In this document: positions 1-6,123 of the stretch, in pieces
Layout of the letters: every line of letters begins with the position of its first letter
Numbering within the stretch: position 1 is the stretch's first letter
DNA from: Methanosarcinales archaeon
Lineage (GTDB): Archaea; Halobacteriota; Methanosarcinia; Methanosarcinales; Methanosarcinaceae
Direction: 5' to 3'
NCBI GenBank assembly: GCA_012329085.1
Contig: JAAXQB010000382.1
Location: forward strand, 1 to 9,302
Length of the DNA stretch: 9,302 nucleotides
Translations under genes and position numbers: made by a program
The notes under the pieces: model-generated
Database searches by the model: none
Seen by the model: the letters and a program-made list of their open reading frames with translations, nothing else
Told to the model about the DNA's origin: nothing

Positions 1-150
1 AATATCTTGCATATTAATTTCAGGCAATGCTTTATGCACTATCGTAATATCTTCAAATCCTGCCCGTTTATTTTTAGCTTCTACTTGTTTTTCTGCACAC
101 AATAAAAGATGTTCCATTTTTCTTGTAGAAGTTTGATTATTATACCTCAT
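1..150 (-). CDS. fni: Type 2 isopentenyl-diphosphate delta-isomerase, N-terminal part (truncated by window edge)
   Basis: The first 50 residues read from an ATG at 150. They contain TSTRKMEHLLLCAEKQVE followed by GFEDITIVHKALPEIN. This is the N-terminal signature of the FMN- and NADPH-dependent type 2 isomerase (usual form TSxRKxEHL..C......GF.D..L.H.ALPE). The enzyme interconverts isopentenyl and dimethylallyl diphosphate, the last step before prenyl chain building for archaeal lipids. The gene starts 10 bases after the stop of isopentenyl phosphate kinase, on the same strand, so it is surely co-transcribed with it. The C-terminal six-sevenths or so, including the flavin site, lie outside the window. 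Identification rests on the N-terminus and the pathway context. Confidence 0.9.
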   Translation of the reverse strand, partial: MRYNNQTSTRKMEHLLLCAEKQVEAKNKRAGFEDITIVHKALPEINMQDI

Positions 151-160
151 TTCTTAATCC

Positions 161-937
161 TTAATCCCATTTAATTTCAGTACCAATATCTTTCCCACTT
201 AAAAATTTTGAAATATTATTTGTAACTGTTGCATTAAATATATATGTAGTAAAGCCTAATTTACTTAAATTTAAAATCTCAATTACCTTTTCACGCATTC
301 CGCCTGTAACATCTATATTTTTTGAGCCCTTGATATGCATTTCAACATTTTTAAAATTAGAATTTGTAATTTTTTTAATTACTTTTCCAGATTCATCAAA
401 TACACCATCTACATTACTTGAAAATCCAATTCTTTTTGCATTTAATTTCATTCCAATATGGGTTAGAAGTTGATCCCCTGATATTATGGAAGCACCAAGA
501 GTTTTATCCATTACTACATCTCCATGTAACACAGGCACAAACCCATTTTCAAGCATACAATAAATAGATTCTGTTTGCATGAGTTTAATTCTTGAATTAT
601 CTGCAACAATAAGTCCCATTGGATGAATTGGAAGTGCTTTAATGCCAACTCGTCTTAGAGATCTAATAATTAATTCATTTAAGATTTTCATTGATTCGTG
701 GATTTCATACACACCTTTAAAATCAATTTCTTTTAAATCATTCTGGTATTTTTTTGCAAGAGGATGTCCAAATGATCCAGCTCCATGCACGATTATAAGC
801 TTAAAATTAAAATCTTTTTTACATTTTAATATTTCATTTGCAATTAATTCAATATTTTTCTCATCTGCTGTCGCATATGATGTGCTTTTATCTGTAATAA
901 CACTTCCGCCAAGCTTTAAGATCATAAGATCACTCAT
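161..937 (-). CDS. ipk: Isopentenyl phosphate kinase
   Basis: This 258-residue protein of the amino acid kinase superfamily phosphorylates isopentenyl phosphate to isopentenyl diphosphate, the last kinase step of the archaeal mevalonate pathway. Seen in the sequence: the N-terminal MILKLGGSVITDK with the phosphate-binding lysine and glycines (residues 5-17), HGAGSFGHPLAKKY (51-64) with the substrate-binding His near residue 58 that distinguishes these kinases, HGDVV (138-142), and DVTGGMREK (209-217). Length is normal for the family. The start ATG overlaps the mevalonate kinase stop as ATGA (934-937). A GGAG about 10 bases upstream, inside the mevalonate kinase gene, can serve as ribosome binding site. 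This coupling fits balanced production of pathway enzymes. Confidence 0.95.
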   Translation of the reverse strand: MSDLMILKLGGSVITDKSTSYATADEKNIELIANEILKCKKDFNFKLIIVHGAGSFGHPLAKKYQNDLKEIDFKGVYEIHESMKILNELIIRSLRRVGIKALPIHPMGLIVADNSRIKLMQTESIYCMLENGFVPVLHGDVVMDKTLGASIISGDQLLTHIGMKLNAKRIGFSSNVDGVFDESGKVIKKITNSNFKNVEMHIKGSKNIDVTGGMREKVIEILNLSKLGFTTYIFNATVTNNISKFLSGKDIGTEIKWD

Positions 938-1851
938 TCCAATCGAACTCCTTCTTTTGTTGGTTTTGTAATAATTGCAGTTCCAAATTCATCTAGTGCA
1001 GATTTGATTTTATTCGTTTTAGACTTATCACAAATTGCCACCATGCATCCACCACCACCTGCACCCGTAATTTTAGCACCGTACGCTCCTTTTTCGCGTG
1101 CTTTGTATATAAGTGCTGAAAGTTCTAAACTCCCAACACCAATAGCATCAAGCAATCCATGGTTTATATTCATAAGAGTTCCAAGAGATTGATAATCTTT
1201 TTTAATTATAAACTGTTTTCCAATTTCAGAAAGATTTCCAATATTTAAAATAATCGGATTTATTATGTCAAAATATTTTTCATATAATGATTTAACACAT
1301 TCGACTTGTGTTTTTGTAGAAGAAAATTTATTAGTATTTCCAATAACAATTCCAACATCAATTGATTCTAACGCCTCTACATCCTTTGATTTTATAAAAT
1401 GAAGTCCACCCATTGTGCAGATATAAGTATCTGTTGGACTTGCTCTACCTTGAACTTTCATCTCAACTTCATTTGCATATTTTGCAATTTCTGTTTTTGT
1501 AAGATTTAATTTATATAATTCATTTAAAGCCGATATTGTTGCAACTATAACAGCAGCCGATGATCCAAGCCCAGAACCAATTGGAATTTCTGATTTTATA
1601 GTTAGTGTAATTCCATTAATTTCCACAAGGCATCGCATCTTTTCTATTGCATGCGATACGAATGGATGAATTTTAAAATCTATGCCCGTAGTTCCAATAG
1701 AAGAGATTATTTTTACTGAATTTATATTTGCATTTGGTGTTACTGTGACAAATGTTCTAAGATTAATTGCAAAACATATTGCATCCATCCCATATACAAC
1801 GGCATGTTCACCAAATAAATATACTTTACCGGGTGCAGAATAAGTTATCAT
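934..1851 (-). CDS. mvk: Mevalonate kinase
   Basis: This 305-residue GHMP-superfamily kinase converts mevalonate to 5-phosphomevalonate with ATP. Visible motifs: APGKVYLFGEHAVVYG (residues 6-21), the glycine/serine-rich ATP loop PIGSGLGSSAA (90-100), ASPTDTYICTMGG (137-149) with the catalytic Asp at about 141, and the C-terminal ITGAGGGGCMVAI (261-273). All catalytic elements look intact and the length is usual for archaeal members. It sits between the MEMO-family gene and isopentenyl phosphate kinase, overlapping the latter by four bases. The start has no clear Shine-Dalgarno sequence; instead a perfect 8 bp hairpin lies four bases upstream of the ATG (1856-1874), so its translation may be controlled separately from its neighbours. 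Confidence 0.96.
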   Translation of the reverse strand: MITYSAPGKVYLFGEHAVVYGMDAICFAINLRTFVTVTPNANINSVKIISSIGTTGIDFKIHPFVSHAIEKMRCLVEINGITLTIKSEIPIGSGLGSSAAVIVATISALNELYKLNLTKTEIAKYANEVEMKVQGRASPTDTYICTMGGLHFIKSKDVEALESIDVGIVIGNTNKFSSTKTQVECVKSLYEKYFDIINPIILNIGNLSEIGKQFIIKKDYQSLGTLMNINHGLLDAIGVGSLELSALIYKAREKGAYGAKITGAGGGGCMVAICDKSKTNKIKSALDEFGTAIITKPTKEGVRLE

Positions 1852-1855
1852 TTTG

Positions 1856-1874
1856 TTTCAAAGATTCTTTGAAA
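1856..1874 (-). promoter_or_regulatory. Hairpin immediately upstream of mevalonate kinase start
   Basis: The sequence tttcaaag-att-ctttgaaa forms a perfect 8 bp stem with a 3-base loop. It fills most of the 33-base gap between the MEMO-family stop and the mevalonate kinase ATG. In the transcript it would occupy the place where a ribosome binding site is expected. A regulatory role is inference; the stem is AT-rich and moderately stable at best. Confidence 0.4.
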
Positions 1875-1884
1875 AGAGTTTTCA

Positions 1885-2700
1885 TTATATGCCATCTACA
1901 TTAATTGCTGCATACCCAACAACACTTGTATTATCGCCAGTTATATCCCCACTTGTTGCATATTTTAAAAGATTTCCGCGAGCATTGGCATCAAATAGTT
2001 TTAAAGCAACCATCATTGTAGCAACTGCTCCATATCCACAAGTAGTCACATTTCGTTCAGCAATTCTTTTGTAAAATTTAGAAACATTCATTTCCAATAT
2101 TGGTTCAATAATATATAAATCATCAGATTTTGCAGTTTCAGAATCTTTAAAATGAGTAAAATCAGATGATGCAATTATTGCTATGCTTTTATTGCCACTA
2201 CTTTTAATTGCATTATAAATCAAAGTCCCAAGATGTCTTGCAGTTCCAATATCTTGCAAACACATAGAAATTGGGAGTATTTTAAAATCGTTACCAAATA
2301 AATATTGTAAAAAAGGAAGTTGCACCTCAATAGAATGTTCATTTCTATGTGGTGCTTCATCAAATATAAGGGAGCATCCAAAGTTTGACGCAAGTTCTAA
2401 ATCAATTTTAACCTCTCCAAGAGGAGTTAGCCAACTGTTTTTTGATGCTGCAACCAAGCGCCCAAGTCCTGTATGATTTGGACCAAGCAAAATAAAAGTA
2501 TCTGCTTTCATAAGCTTTGAAAATCCAAGTGCTGCAATAGATCCTGAATATATATAACCTGCATGCGGCACAACAATTCCCATAGAATTGCCATCTAAGC
2601 TAATATCATTAAAATATCTTTCAAGTTCTTGTTTGAGATTTTTTTTATCTTGTGGATAAAATTGACCTGCAACTACTGGATGCCTTATATTTCTATCCAT
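1885..2700 (-). CDS. MEMO1-family protein (AmmeMemoRadiSam system protein B)
   Basis: This 271-residue protein belongs to the MEMO1 family, related in fold to LigB-type non-haem iron dioxygenases. Seen: an N-terminal RHPVVAGQFYP (residues 6-16), VPHAGYIYSG (44-53), LLGPNHTGLG (71-80), NEHSIEVQLPFLQ (120-132), SSDFTHF (178-184) and CGYGAVATMM (221-230). His46, His76 and Cys221 match by position the metal ligands His49, His81 and Cys244 of human MEMO1, so metal binding is likely kept. The gene lies between rps2 and mevalonate kinase, its usual place in many euryarchaeal genomes. The archaeal role is not established; linkage to an AMMECR1-domain protein and a radical SAM protein is known elsewhere but neither partner is seen beside it here. 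No Shine-Dalgarno sequence precedes the ATG. Confidence 0.93.
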   Translation of the reverse strand: MDRNIRHPVVAGQFYPQDKKNLKQELERYFNDISLDGNSMGIVVPHAGYIYSGSIAALGFSKLMKADTFILLGPNHTGLGRLVAASKNSWLTPLGEVKIDLELASNFGCSLIFDEAPHRNEHSIEVQLPFLQYLFGNDFKILPISMCLQDIGTARHLGTLIYNAIKSSGNKSIAIIASSDFTHFKDSETAKSDDLYIIEPILEMNVSKFYKRIAERNVTTCGYGAVATMMVALKLFDANARGNLLKYATSGDITGDNTSVVGYAAINVDGI

Positions 2701-2712
2701 TATATATTCAAT

Positions 2713-3396
2713 TTAGAATTCTTGTTCAAAATCACTTAGTTCGTAATAGAATGGGATTTCCCTTTTTTTTGCAATTTCTCTTGCAATGAGCCAATATACA
2801 AGGGATAATGCGACCCTACCTTTATTATTTGTTGGAATTATAAAATCAACATTAGAAGTTGAATTGTTTGTATCACAAAGTGCAACAACAGGAACTCCTA
2901 TATTTACACTTTCTTTGATTACTTGAGCATCCCCTATTGGATCTGTCACAAAGATTACATCTGGTTCATAAAATCCTTCAAGATTTGGATTTGTAAGTTT
3001 TCCAGGAATAAATCTCCCCACCATTGCTTTTGCACCAATTGCTTTTGCAAGCATTTTTGCAGGGAATTGTCCATATTGTCTTGCAGATACGATTAACACT
3101 CTATGTGGATCATAACTAGCAAGAAAATTTGCAGCAAGTCTAATTCTTTCATCAGTAGCTTGCATATCGAGCACATACAATCCATCCGTTCTAACTCGAT
3201 ATATGAATTTCATCATACTTTGATTTTTTTGCTGAGTTCCAATATGAATTCCTGCTGCTATGTATTCATCAATCGGAACAAGCAGTGTAGGTTTTTTCGA
3301 TTCTTCAACAGAATCTTTTGCAATTTCTTGCAATGATTCTTCAGTTTGTACCCCTTCTATGATAGGCTCTTCTGTTTTTTGTTCTATTGTGTCCAT
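2713..3396 (-). CDS. rps2: 30S ribosomal protein S2
   Basis: This is a 227-residue small-subunit ribosomal protein of the archaeal/eukaryotic S2 (uS2) type. The core runs from about residue 40: [16 protein letters not shown], then [63 protein letters not shown], and the C-terminal [21 protein letters not shown]. The first 35-40 residues are acidic, low in complexity and poorly conserved, as in methanogen homologues. A GTGA five bases before the ATG can act as a weak ribosome binding site. It follows rpoK by 17 bases. Enolase, which separates these two genes in several euryarchaea, is absent here. Confidence 0.97.
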   Translation of the reverse strand: MDTIEQKTEEPIIEGVQTEESLQEIAKDSVEESKKPTLLVPIDEYIAAGIHIGTQQKNQSMMKFIYRVRTDGLYVLDMQATDERIRLAANFLASYDPHRVLIVSARQYGQFPAKMLAKAIGAKAMVGRFIPGKLTNPNLEGFYEPDVIFVTDPIGDAQVIKESVNIGVPVVALCDTNNSTSNVDFIIPTNNKGRVALSLVYWLIAREIAKKREIPFYYELSDFEQEF

Positions 3397-3413
3397 TTAA
3401 TCACTTAATTTAT

Positions 3414-3587
3414 TCAATCTTTGTTTTTTATTATGATTGGAATCGTACCCTTTTCAAATTCCTTTTTTGCAATTGTTAGAGAATCTTCACCCATATATTC
3501 TTCTGCCACAGGTGCACCCATTGCAATTTGTAAGGATCTTGCTCCAAGTATTCTTGCCTTTTCGTATTTAGTATATTTTATACTCAA
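3414..3587 (-). CDS. rpoK: DNA-directed RNA polymerase subunit K (Rpb6 homologue)
   Basis: A 57-residue protein starting at TTG reads [19 protein letters not shown], then IAMGAPV, then [18 protein letters not shown]. It matches the archaeal RpoK/Rpb6 core: a T(K/R)[18 protein letters not shown] stretch followed by A..EF..G..PI.I. The subunit clamps and stabilises the largest RNA polymerase subunits during assembly. The TTG start is chosen because AGGTGA lies six bases upstream and no ATG or GTG suits the conserved N-terminus. That binding site overlaps the rpoN stop codon, so rpoK is translated right after rpoN. Its small size makes it easy to miss. Confidence 0.93.
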   Translation of the reverse strand: MSIKYTKYEKARILGARSLQIAMGAPVAEEYMGEDSLTIAKKEFEKGTIPIIIKNKD

Positions 3588-3593
3588 ATATAT

Positions 3594-3599
3594 TCACCT
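3594..3599 (-). promoter_or_regulatory. Ribosome binding site that fixes the TTG start of rpoK
   Basis: AGGTGA on the minus strand overlaps the rpoN TAA and lies six bases before the TTG at 3587-3585. It matches the archaeal anti-Shine-Dalgarno end of 16S rRNA. Confidence 0.75.
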
Positions 3600-3788
3600 T
3601 TATTGATATGGTGCCATTATTTTAACTACATCTACATGAGCCAATATCATTCTTCTGCAACAATATCTTTTAATGCCCATATCATCAAGTACTTTTGAGG
3701 GTTTTTCGCCCTCTTCTGTCTTTTTAACAAAATCTTCCCACACATTTGCAATTACTTTACCACATGTGAAACATCTTATTGGTATCAT
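3600..3788 (-). CDS. rpoN: DNA-directed RNA polymerase subunit N (Rpb10 homologue)
   Basis: This 62-residue zinc-binding subunit helps assemble the RNA polymerase core. The sequence starts MIPIRCFTCGK and has CxxC at Cys6 and Cys9, then RYCCRRM with Cys43 and Cys44, together the atypical zinc site of Rpb10/RpoN. Length and ending (HVDVVKIMAPYQ) are typical of archaeal members. It lies 27 bases after rps9 and just before rpoK, the standard order in euryarchaeal operons. The gap upstream shows no Shine-Dalgarno sequence. This archaeal RpoN is not the bacterial sigma-54 of the same symbol. Confidence 0.97.
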   Translation of the reverse strand: MIPIRCFTCGKVIANVWEDFVKKTEEGEKPSKVLDDMGIKRYCCRRMILAHVDVVKIMAPYQ

Positions 3789-3815
3789 ATTTTAAATAAG
3801 TTATATGTAATTTGA

Positions 3816-4220
3816 TTAACGGTAAGATTTCTGATATTTTGCTCTTGCACCAGGTCCGCCAAATTTCTTTGATTCTTTCTTTCTTGAATCATTGACAAGT
3901 AATTGACGATCATGTGCCATAAATAAATCTTTTAGATTGGTATCATTTGTCCAATCTATAATTCCTCTTGCAATTGCAGTTCTTGCTGCATTTGCTTGCC
4001 CCATAATTCCGCCACCTTTGACATTTACATTAATATCTATATCAGAGATTATAGCTCCCGACATTTCAAGTAATTCTTCAATTTTTAATCGTGCAAACTC
4101 TGGCTGATAAATATCAATAGGTTGTTTATTAATTCGTACCTTTCCAGTTCCCTTTGTCACAGTTGATCTTGCAATTGCAGTTTTACTTTTTCCAGATGTA
4201 ATAACAGCTTTAGTAGTCAT
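3816..4220 (-). CDS. rps9: 30S ribosomal protein S9
   Basis: This 134-residue uS9 protein has an N-terminal half with [26 protein letters not shown] (about residues 9-34), [23 protein letters not shown] (66-88), and the basic tail [20 protein letters not shown]. In this family the tail ends in an invariant Lys/Arg pattern that reaches the P-site tRNA in the small subunit. The start is coupled to L13: the L13 stop and S9 start share one base as TAATG. A GAGGT six bases upstream, inside the L13 gene, is its ribosome binding site. Confidence 0.97.
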   Translation of the reverse strand: MTTKAVITSGKSKTAIARSTVTKGTGKVRINKQPIDIYQPEFARLKIEELLEMSGAIISDIDINVNVKGGGIMGQANAARTAIARGIIDWTNDTNLKDLFMAHDRQLLVNDSRKKESKKFGGPGARAKYQKSYR

Positions 4221-4651
4221 TATTTAACCTCATAAACTTTTGCACCTATTATTTTGCTTACTTCTTCTAATTTTATATATTTGATTGTACTCAATCGATT
4301 CATACTTGCATCTTTGATTTGTGTAAATTCTACATTTTTATGAATGGATGGAATTCCTATATGCACTTTAAGTCTTTTTAAAGCATCCCTGCCTCTTGCT
4401 CTTTTATAAGGAATCATTCCTCTTATTGTTCTTTTTAATATACGATCTGATCTTTTTGGAAAATATGGCCCAAATTCTTTTGCGCCCCTTGTTTTTGTTT
4501 TTTTATAATCAGTAAGAGTTTTAACTTTTGAACCTGAAATAACTACTTTTTCAGCATTTACTATTTCTATGGTTTCACCATTTAATAACAATTTTGCAAC
4601 TACACTTGAAAGTCGCCCCATTATATGTCTATCTGCATCAATAACTATCAT
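4220..4651 (-). CDS. rpl13: 50S ribosomal protein L13
   Basis: This 143-residue archaeal-type uL13 is an early-assembly 23S rRNA binding protein. Conserved parts: [25 protein letters not shown] (residues 1-25), [12 protein letters not shown] (31-42), [37 protein letters not shown] (about 65-101). The gene starts 10 bases after the L18e stop; the TAG of L18e merges with the GGTG ribosome binding site, seven bases before the ATG. It overlaps rps9 by one base. Order and spacing are those of the conserved L18e-L13-S9-RpoN module. Confidence 0.97.
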   Translation of the reverse strand: MIVIDADRHIMGRLSSVVAKLLLNGETIEIVNAEKVVISGSKVKTLTDYKKTKTRGAKEFGPYFPKRSDRILKRTIRGMIPYKRARGRDALKRLKVHIGIPSIHKNVEFTQIKDASMNRLSTIKYIKLEEVSKIIGAKVYEVK

Positions 4652-4661
4652 TTAAATACAC

Positions 4662-5036
4662 CTATTGTATAATTCTCATTCCTGCCATGTTTTCATTTAA
4701 TGCAGTTTCTATACTTATGCAGTTTCCACCAGCATCTAATATTTTTCTTTTTGCAGATTCACTAAATCCTAATGCGGCAATAATTACAGCATGCCCCATA
4801 TCTCCACTTCCAAGCACTTTACCCGGAATAAGTACAGATTCATTTTGTGAAGTATGCCTATTTATTGTACTTAAATTTACTTCTGCATATCTTCTGCTTG
4901 GCTTTTCAAGTCTTTTTGCTATGTCTTTCCATACAAGAACATTTTTTGCATGTGATGCATTTTTAAGTTTTTTTACCAATACCGAAATTCTCGGATTCGT
5001 TTTTCGTTCTATTTTTACTTTTGATTTTTTTCCCAT
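4662..5036 (-). CDS. rpl18e: 50S ribosomal protein L18e
   Basis: This 124-residue archaeal/eukaryotic L18e (eL18) starts MGKKSKVKIERKTNPRI. It continues with VWKDIAKRLEKPSRRYAEVNLSTINR and VLIPGKVLGSGDMGHAVIIAALGFSESAK, typical of the family. An in-frame TTG at 5051 would add five residues, but a GGAG seven bases before the ATG at 5036 lies inside that extension, so the ATG is preferred. This is the first gene of the cluster here. In many euryarchaea rpoD lies directly upstream; here 140 bases of AT-rich spacer and then a toxin-antitoxin module do, so transcription must start in that spacer. Confidence 0.95.
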   Translation of the reverse strand: MGKKSKVKIERKTNPRISVLVKKLKNASHAKNVLVWKDIAKRLEKPSRRYAEVNLSTINRHTSQNESVLIPGKVLGSGDMGHAVIIAALGFSESAKRKILDAGGNCISIETALNENMAGMRIIQ

Positions 5037-5043
5037 AATGTTA

Positions 5044-5047
5044 CTCC
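5044..5047 (-). promoter_or_regulatory. Ribosome binding site of L18e
   Basis: GGAG on the minus strand, seven bases before the ATG at 5036. It decides between that ATG and the upstream in-frame TTG at 5051. Confidence 0.7.
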
Positions 5048-5050
5048 GCA

Positions 5051-5066
5051 AGATTTATTTAAATCT
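5051..5066 (-). promoter_or_regulatory. Inverted repeat / TATA-like box in front of the L18e operon
   Basis: agattta-tt-taaatct is a perfect 7 bp inverted repeat with a 2-base centre. On the minus strand it contains TTTAAATA, a possible archaeal TATA box. Transcription starting about 25 bases further would begin at the ATG, which does not fit the good ribosome binding site. So it may be an operator instead, with the real TATA further up (AT-rich boxes at about 5108-5115 and 5135-5150). Some promoter must lie between 5037 and 5178 if the operon starts here. Confidence 0.35.
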
Positions 5067-5177
5067 TTACTCACGCAATTTTTCAATTTTTTAATTTTTG
5101 TATTTAGCGTTTAAACATTCGTGTTTGATTCTTATAATATTTATTTAATATAACATGGAATGTCTTTAAATGTATGT

Positions 5178-5234
5178 CATTTATAGTAAATAAAGGTTGT
5201 GTAAATGAGCTTGCTTTTTTTTACATATTATATA
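5178..5234. repeat. Direct repeat, copy 1 (57 bp)
   Basis: This 57 bp copy matches 5713-5768 with two substitutions and one extra T in the T run. Shared parts include taaaggtt, gtaaatgagcttgc, a run of T and acatattatata. It covers the 3' end of the hicA remnant, so the last residues of that reading frame come from repeat sequence. With copy 2 it frames the hicB-hicA remnant. Neither copy has internal coding capacity. Confidence 0.9.
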
Positions 5235-5390
5235 GGACTTGTGATTAGGTATAGTGATTATACATTCTTCATTCATTAATTTTGATGCCAATCTTATATG
5301 ACTTCCTATTTGTCTTGTAATTTTATATCCATATCTTTGAAGAATATTGGTAAGTTCCCTTCCCGATATGTGCCTCGGAACCTTAAGTAT
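5181..5390 (-). pseudogene. hicA: HicA-type mRNA interferase toxin remnant, no usual start codon and C-terminus replaced
   Basis: A reading frame following hicB on the same strand encodes KVPRHISGRELTNILQRYGY, then KITRQIGSHIRLAS, then IITIPNH. This is the dsRBD-like HicA fold with the catalytic His in GSHIR. HicA toxins cut mRNA and are neutralised by HicB. Two defects are visible. The position where the start is expected (5390-5388, overlapping the hicB stop) is ATA, and no ATG, GTG or TTG occurs in frame after the preceding stop. After TIPNHK the usual VGTLxxIL ending is missing; the frame runs into the direct repeat and stops after about 17 unrelated residues. The toxin is probably dead, though a start at ATA cannot be excluded. 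Confidence 0.8.
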
Positions 5391-5598
5391 AGGAAATAAT
5401 TTCTTCCCTAATTATACGAAGGTGTATAATCCCATGAATGTCTTCTTCTTTTTCAAAATGACACCTTATGGCATCTTTTATGTTTTCTTTCAGCTCTTTA
5501 ATGCTATTTCCCTCTGTGAATATAGAGAATTTTGTTGCTTTTGCGCTATAACCACCATTTATATCTTTCTCAATAAAAAATATGATTTCTTTATTCAT
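5383..5598 (-). CDS. hicB: HicB-family antitoxin (first module)
   Basis: This 71-residue protein starts MNKEIIFFIEKDINGGYSAKA and continues SIFTEGNSIKELKENIKDAIRCHF, ending LRIIREEIISYT. It fits the HicB partial RNase H-like fold: an edge strand with GGYSA, then (T)EG.S..EL..N...AI. In this subfamily HicB is encoded just before HicA, as here. The ATG at 5598 is chosen because GAGGG lies seven bases upstream (5606-5610); a longer in-frame reading to 5715 adds only low-complexity AT-rich translation. It lacks an obvious C-terminal DNA-binding domain. Since its hicA partner looks broken, this may be an orphan antitoxin, possibly kept because it blocks related toxins or simply not yet lost. Confidence 0.82.
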   Translation of the reverse strand: MNKEIIFFIEKDINGGYSAKATKFSIFTEGNSIKELKENIKDAIRCHFEKEEDIHGIIHLRIIREEIISYT

Positions 5599-5672
5599 TG
5601 TTTGACCCTCAATCAAATGATTAACTTTTACTTTACCAATTAATAAATATTTTATAATTTTTTTTATCTTCT

Positions 5673-5697
5673 GTATATAATTATATAAGTTATATAC
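5673..5697. promoter_or_regulatory. Symmetric AT box upstream of hicB (first module), likely promoter/operator
   Basis: gtatataa and ttatatac form 8 bp inverted arms around an AT centre that itself holds the perfect palindrome tatataattatata (5674-5687). It offers TATA boxes about 75-100 bases before the hicB ATG. Part of it (tataagttatatacaa, 5684-5699) recurs exactly at 6283-6298 in front of the second hicB. Low complexity makes the call tentative. Confidence 0.4.
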
Positions 5698-5712
5698 AAA
5701 TATAATACATAC

Positions 5713-5768
5713 CATTTATAATAAATAAAGGTTATGTAAATGAGCTTGCTTTTTTTACATATTATATA
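5713..5768. repeat. Direct repeat, copy 2 (56 bp)
   Basis: This copy lies upstream of hicB and is the partner of 5178-5234 in the same orientation: two substitutions and one T fewer. Recombination between the copies would remove the hicB-hicA remnant in a single step. Confidence 0.9.
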
Positions 5769-5806
5769 ACGCATGTTTATGAATTTAATGATATGAATTT
5801 AGCTTG

Positions 5807-6014
5807 ACTTTGTCATAGCTTATTCAGAATGAATGAGTTAGAAAAAATCTTTGATAGCTTGTTCAGAATGAACAAGTGTTTGCTCATGATTGAACAAATG
5901 AGCGTTATTTGATATTACAAGATAAACCAGCCATGTAAAGCGGTATGACATCAAACCGTTTAAAAAAATAAAATTAATATCGAATACTTGAATGGGTATT
6001 CAATTTGACAAAGT
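5807..6014. mobile_element. MITE-like element, copy 1 (208 bp, with internal insertion)
   Basis: The ends are actttgtca and tgacaaagt, perfect 9 bp terminal inverted repeats. The body from 5913 to the right end (about 105 bp, beginning attacaagataaaccag) is roughly 80 percent identical to 7183-7288, with differences mostly transitions. Relative to that copy it has about 97 extra bases (5816-5912) holding a hairpin array. There is no coding sequence, so it would need a transposase supplied in trans. Target duplications are not clear. An alternative is a diverged pair of structured non-coding elements. Confidence 0.65.
5816..5903. repeat. Array of three hairpins inside MITE-like copy 1
   Basis: Hairpin 1 (5816-5840) has stem cttattc/gaatgag and loop agaat. 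Hairpin 2 (5858-5876) has stem cttgttc/gaacaag and the same loop; it lies 39 bases after the first and is a diverged direct repeat of it. Hairpin 3 (5882-5903) has stem gctcat/atgagc. Between hairpins 1 and 2 the fourth stem pair changes from A-T to G-C on both sides, which keeps pairing. The ttgttca of hairpin 2 could also pair with tgaacaa in the loop of hairpin 3, giving an alternative fold. Confidence 0.6.
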
Positions 6015-6029
6015 AGAGATATATTTGTC

Positions 6030-6047
6030 CGCAGATTACGCAGATTT
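6030..6047. repeat. Short tandem repeat cgcagatta/cgcagattt
   Basis: Two adjacent 9 bp units differ in the last base and lie just outside the right end of MITE-like copy 1. They are richer in GC than the surrounding spacer. From memory, similar short units occur between genes in many prokaryotic genomes; only these two units are visible here. Confidence 0.5.
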
Positions 6048-6123
6048 TTTTTATTTTGAGAATAAATCCTAAACTTTATATGTAATAATTACCCATATAT
6101 AAAATAGAAGTTTTTTAAAAAAT

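Noticed and set aside
642..971. Plus-strand open frame opposite isopentenyl phosphate kinase
   Set aside because: Antisense to a clear kinase gene; low-complexity hydrophobic translation and no ribosome binding site.
1853..2074. Plus-strand open frame opposite the MEMO-family gene
   Set aside because: Shadow of a well-conserved coding sequence on the other strand.
5037..5051. Longer L18e start at TTG 5051
   Set aside because: The ribosome binding site GGAG lies within it, seven bases before the ATG at 5036, and the family N-terminus starts MGKK.
4687..5094. Plus-strand 135-codon open frame opposite L18e
   Set aside because: Antisense to L18e, whose conservation is unmistakable; the translation resembles no protein.
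5347..5643. Plus-strand 98-codon frame opposite the first hicB
   Set aside because: Phe/Tyr-rich shadow of the HicB coding strand.
5599..5715. N-terminal extension of HicB to 5715
   Set aside because: The added 39 residues are AT-run translation overlapping the promoter and repeat; the ATG at 5598 has GAGGG at the correct distance.
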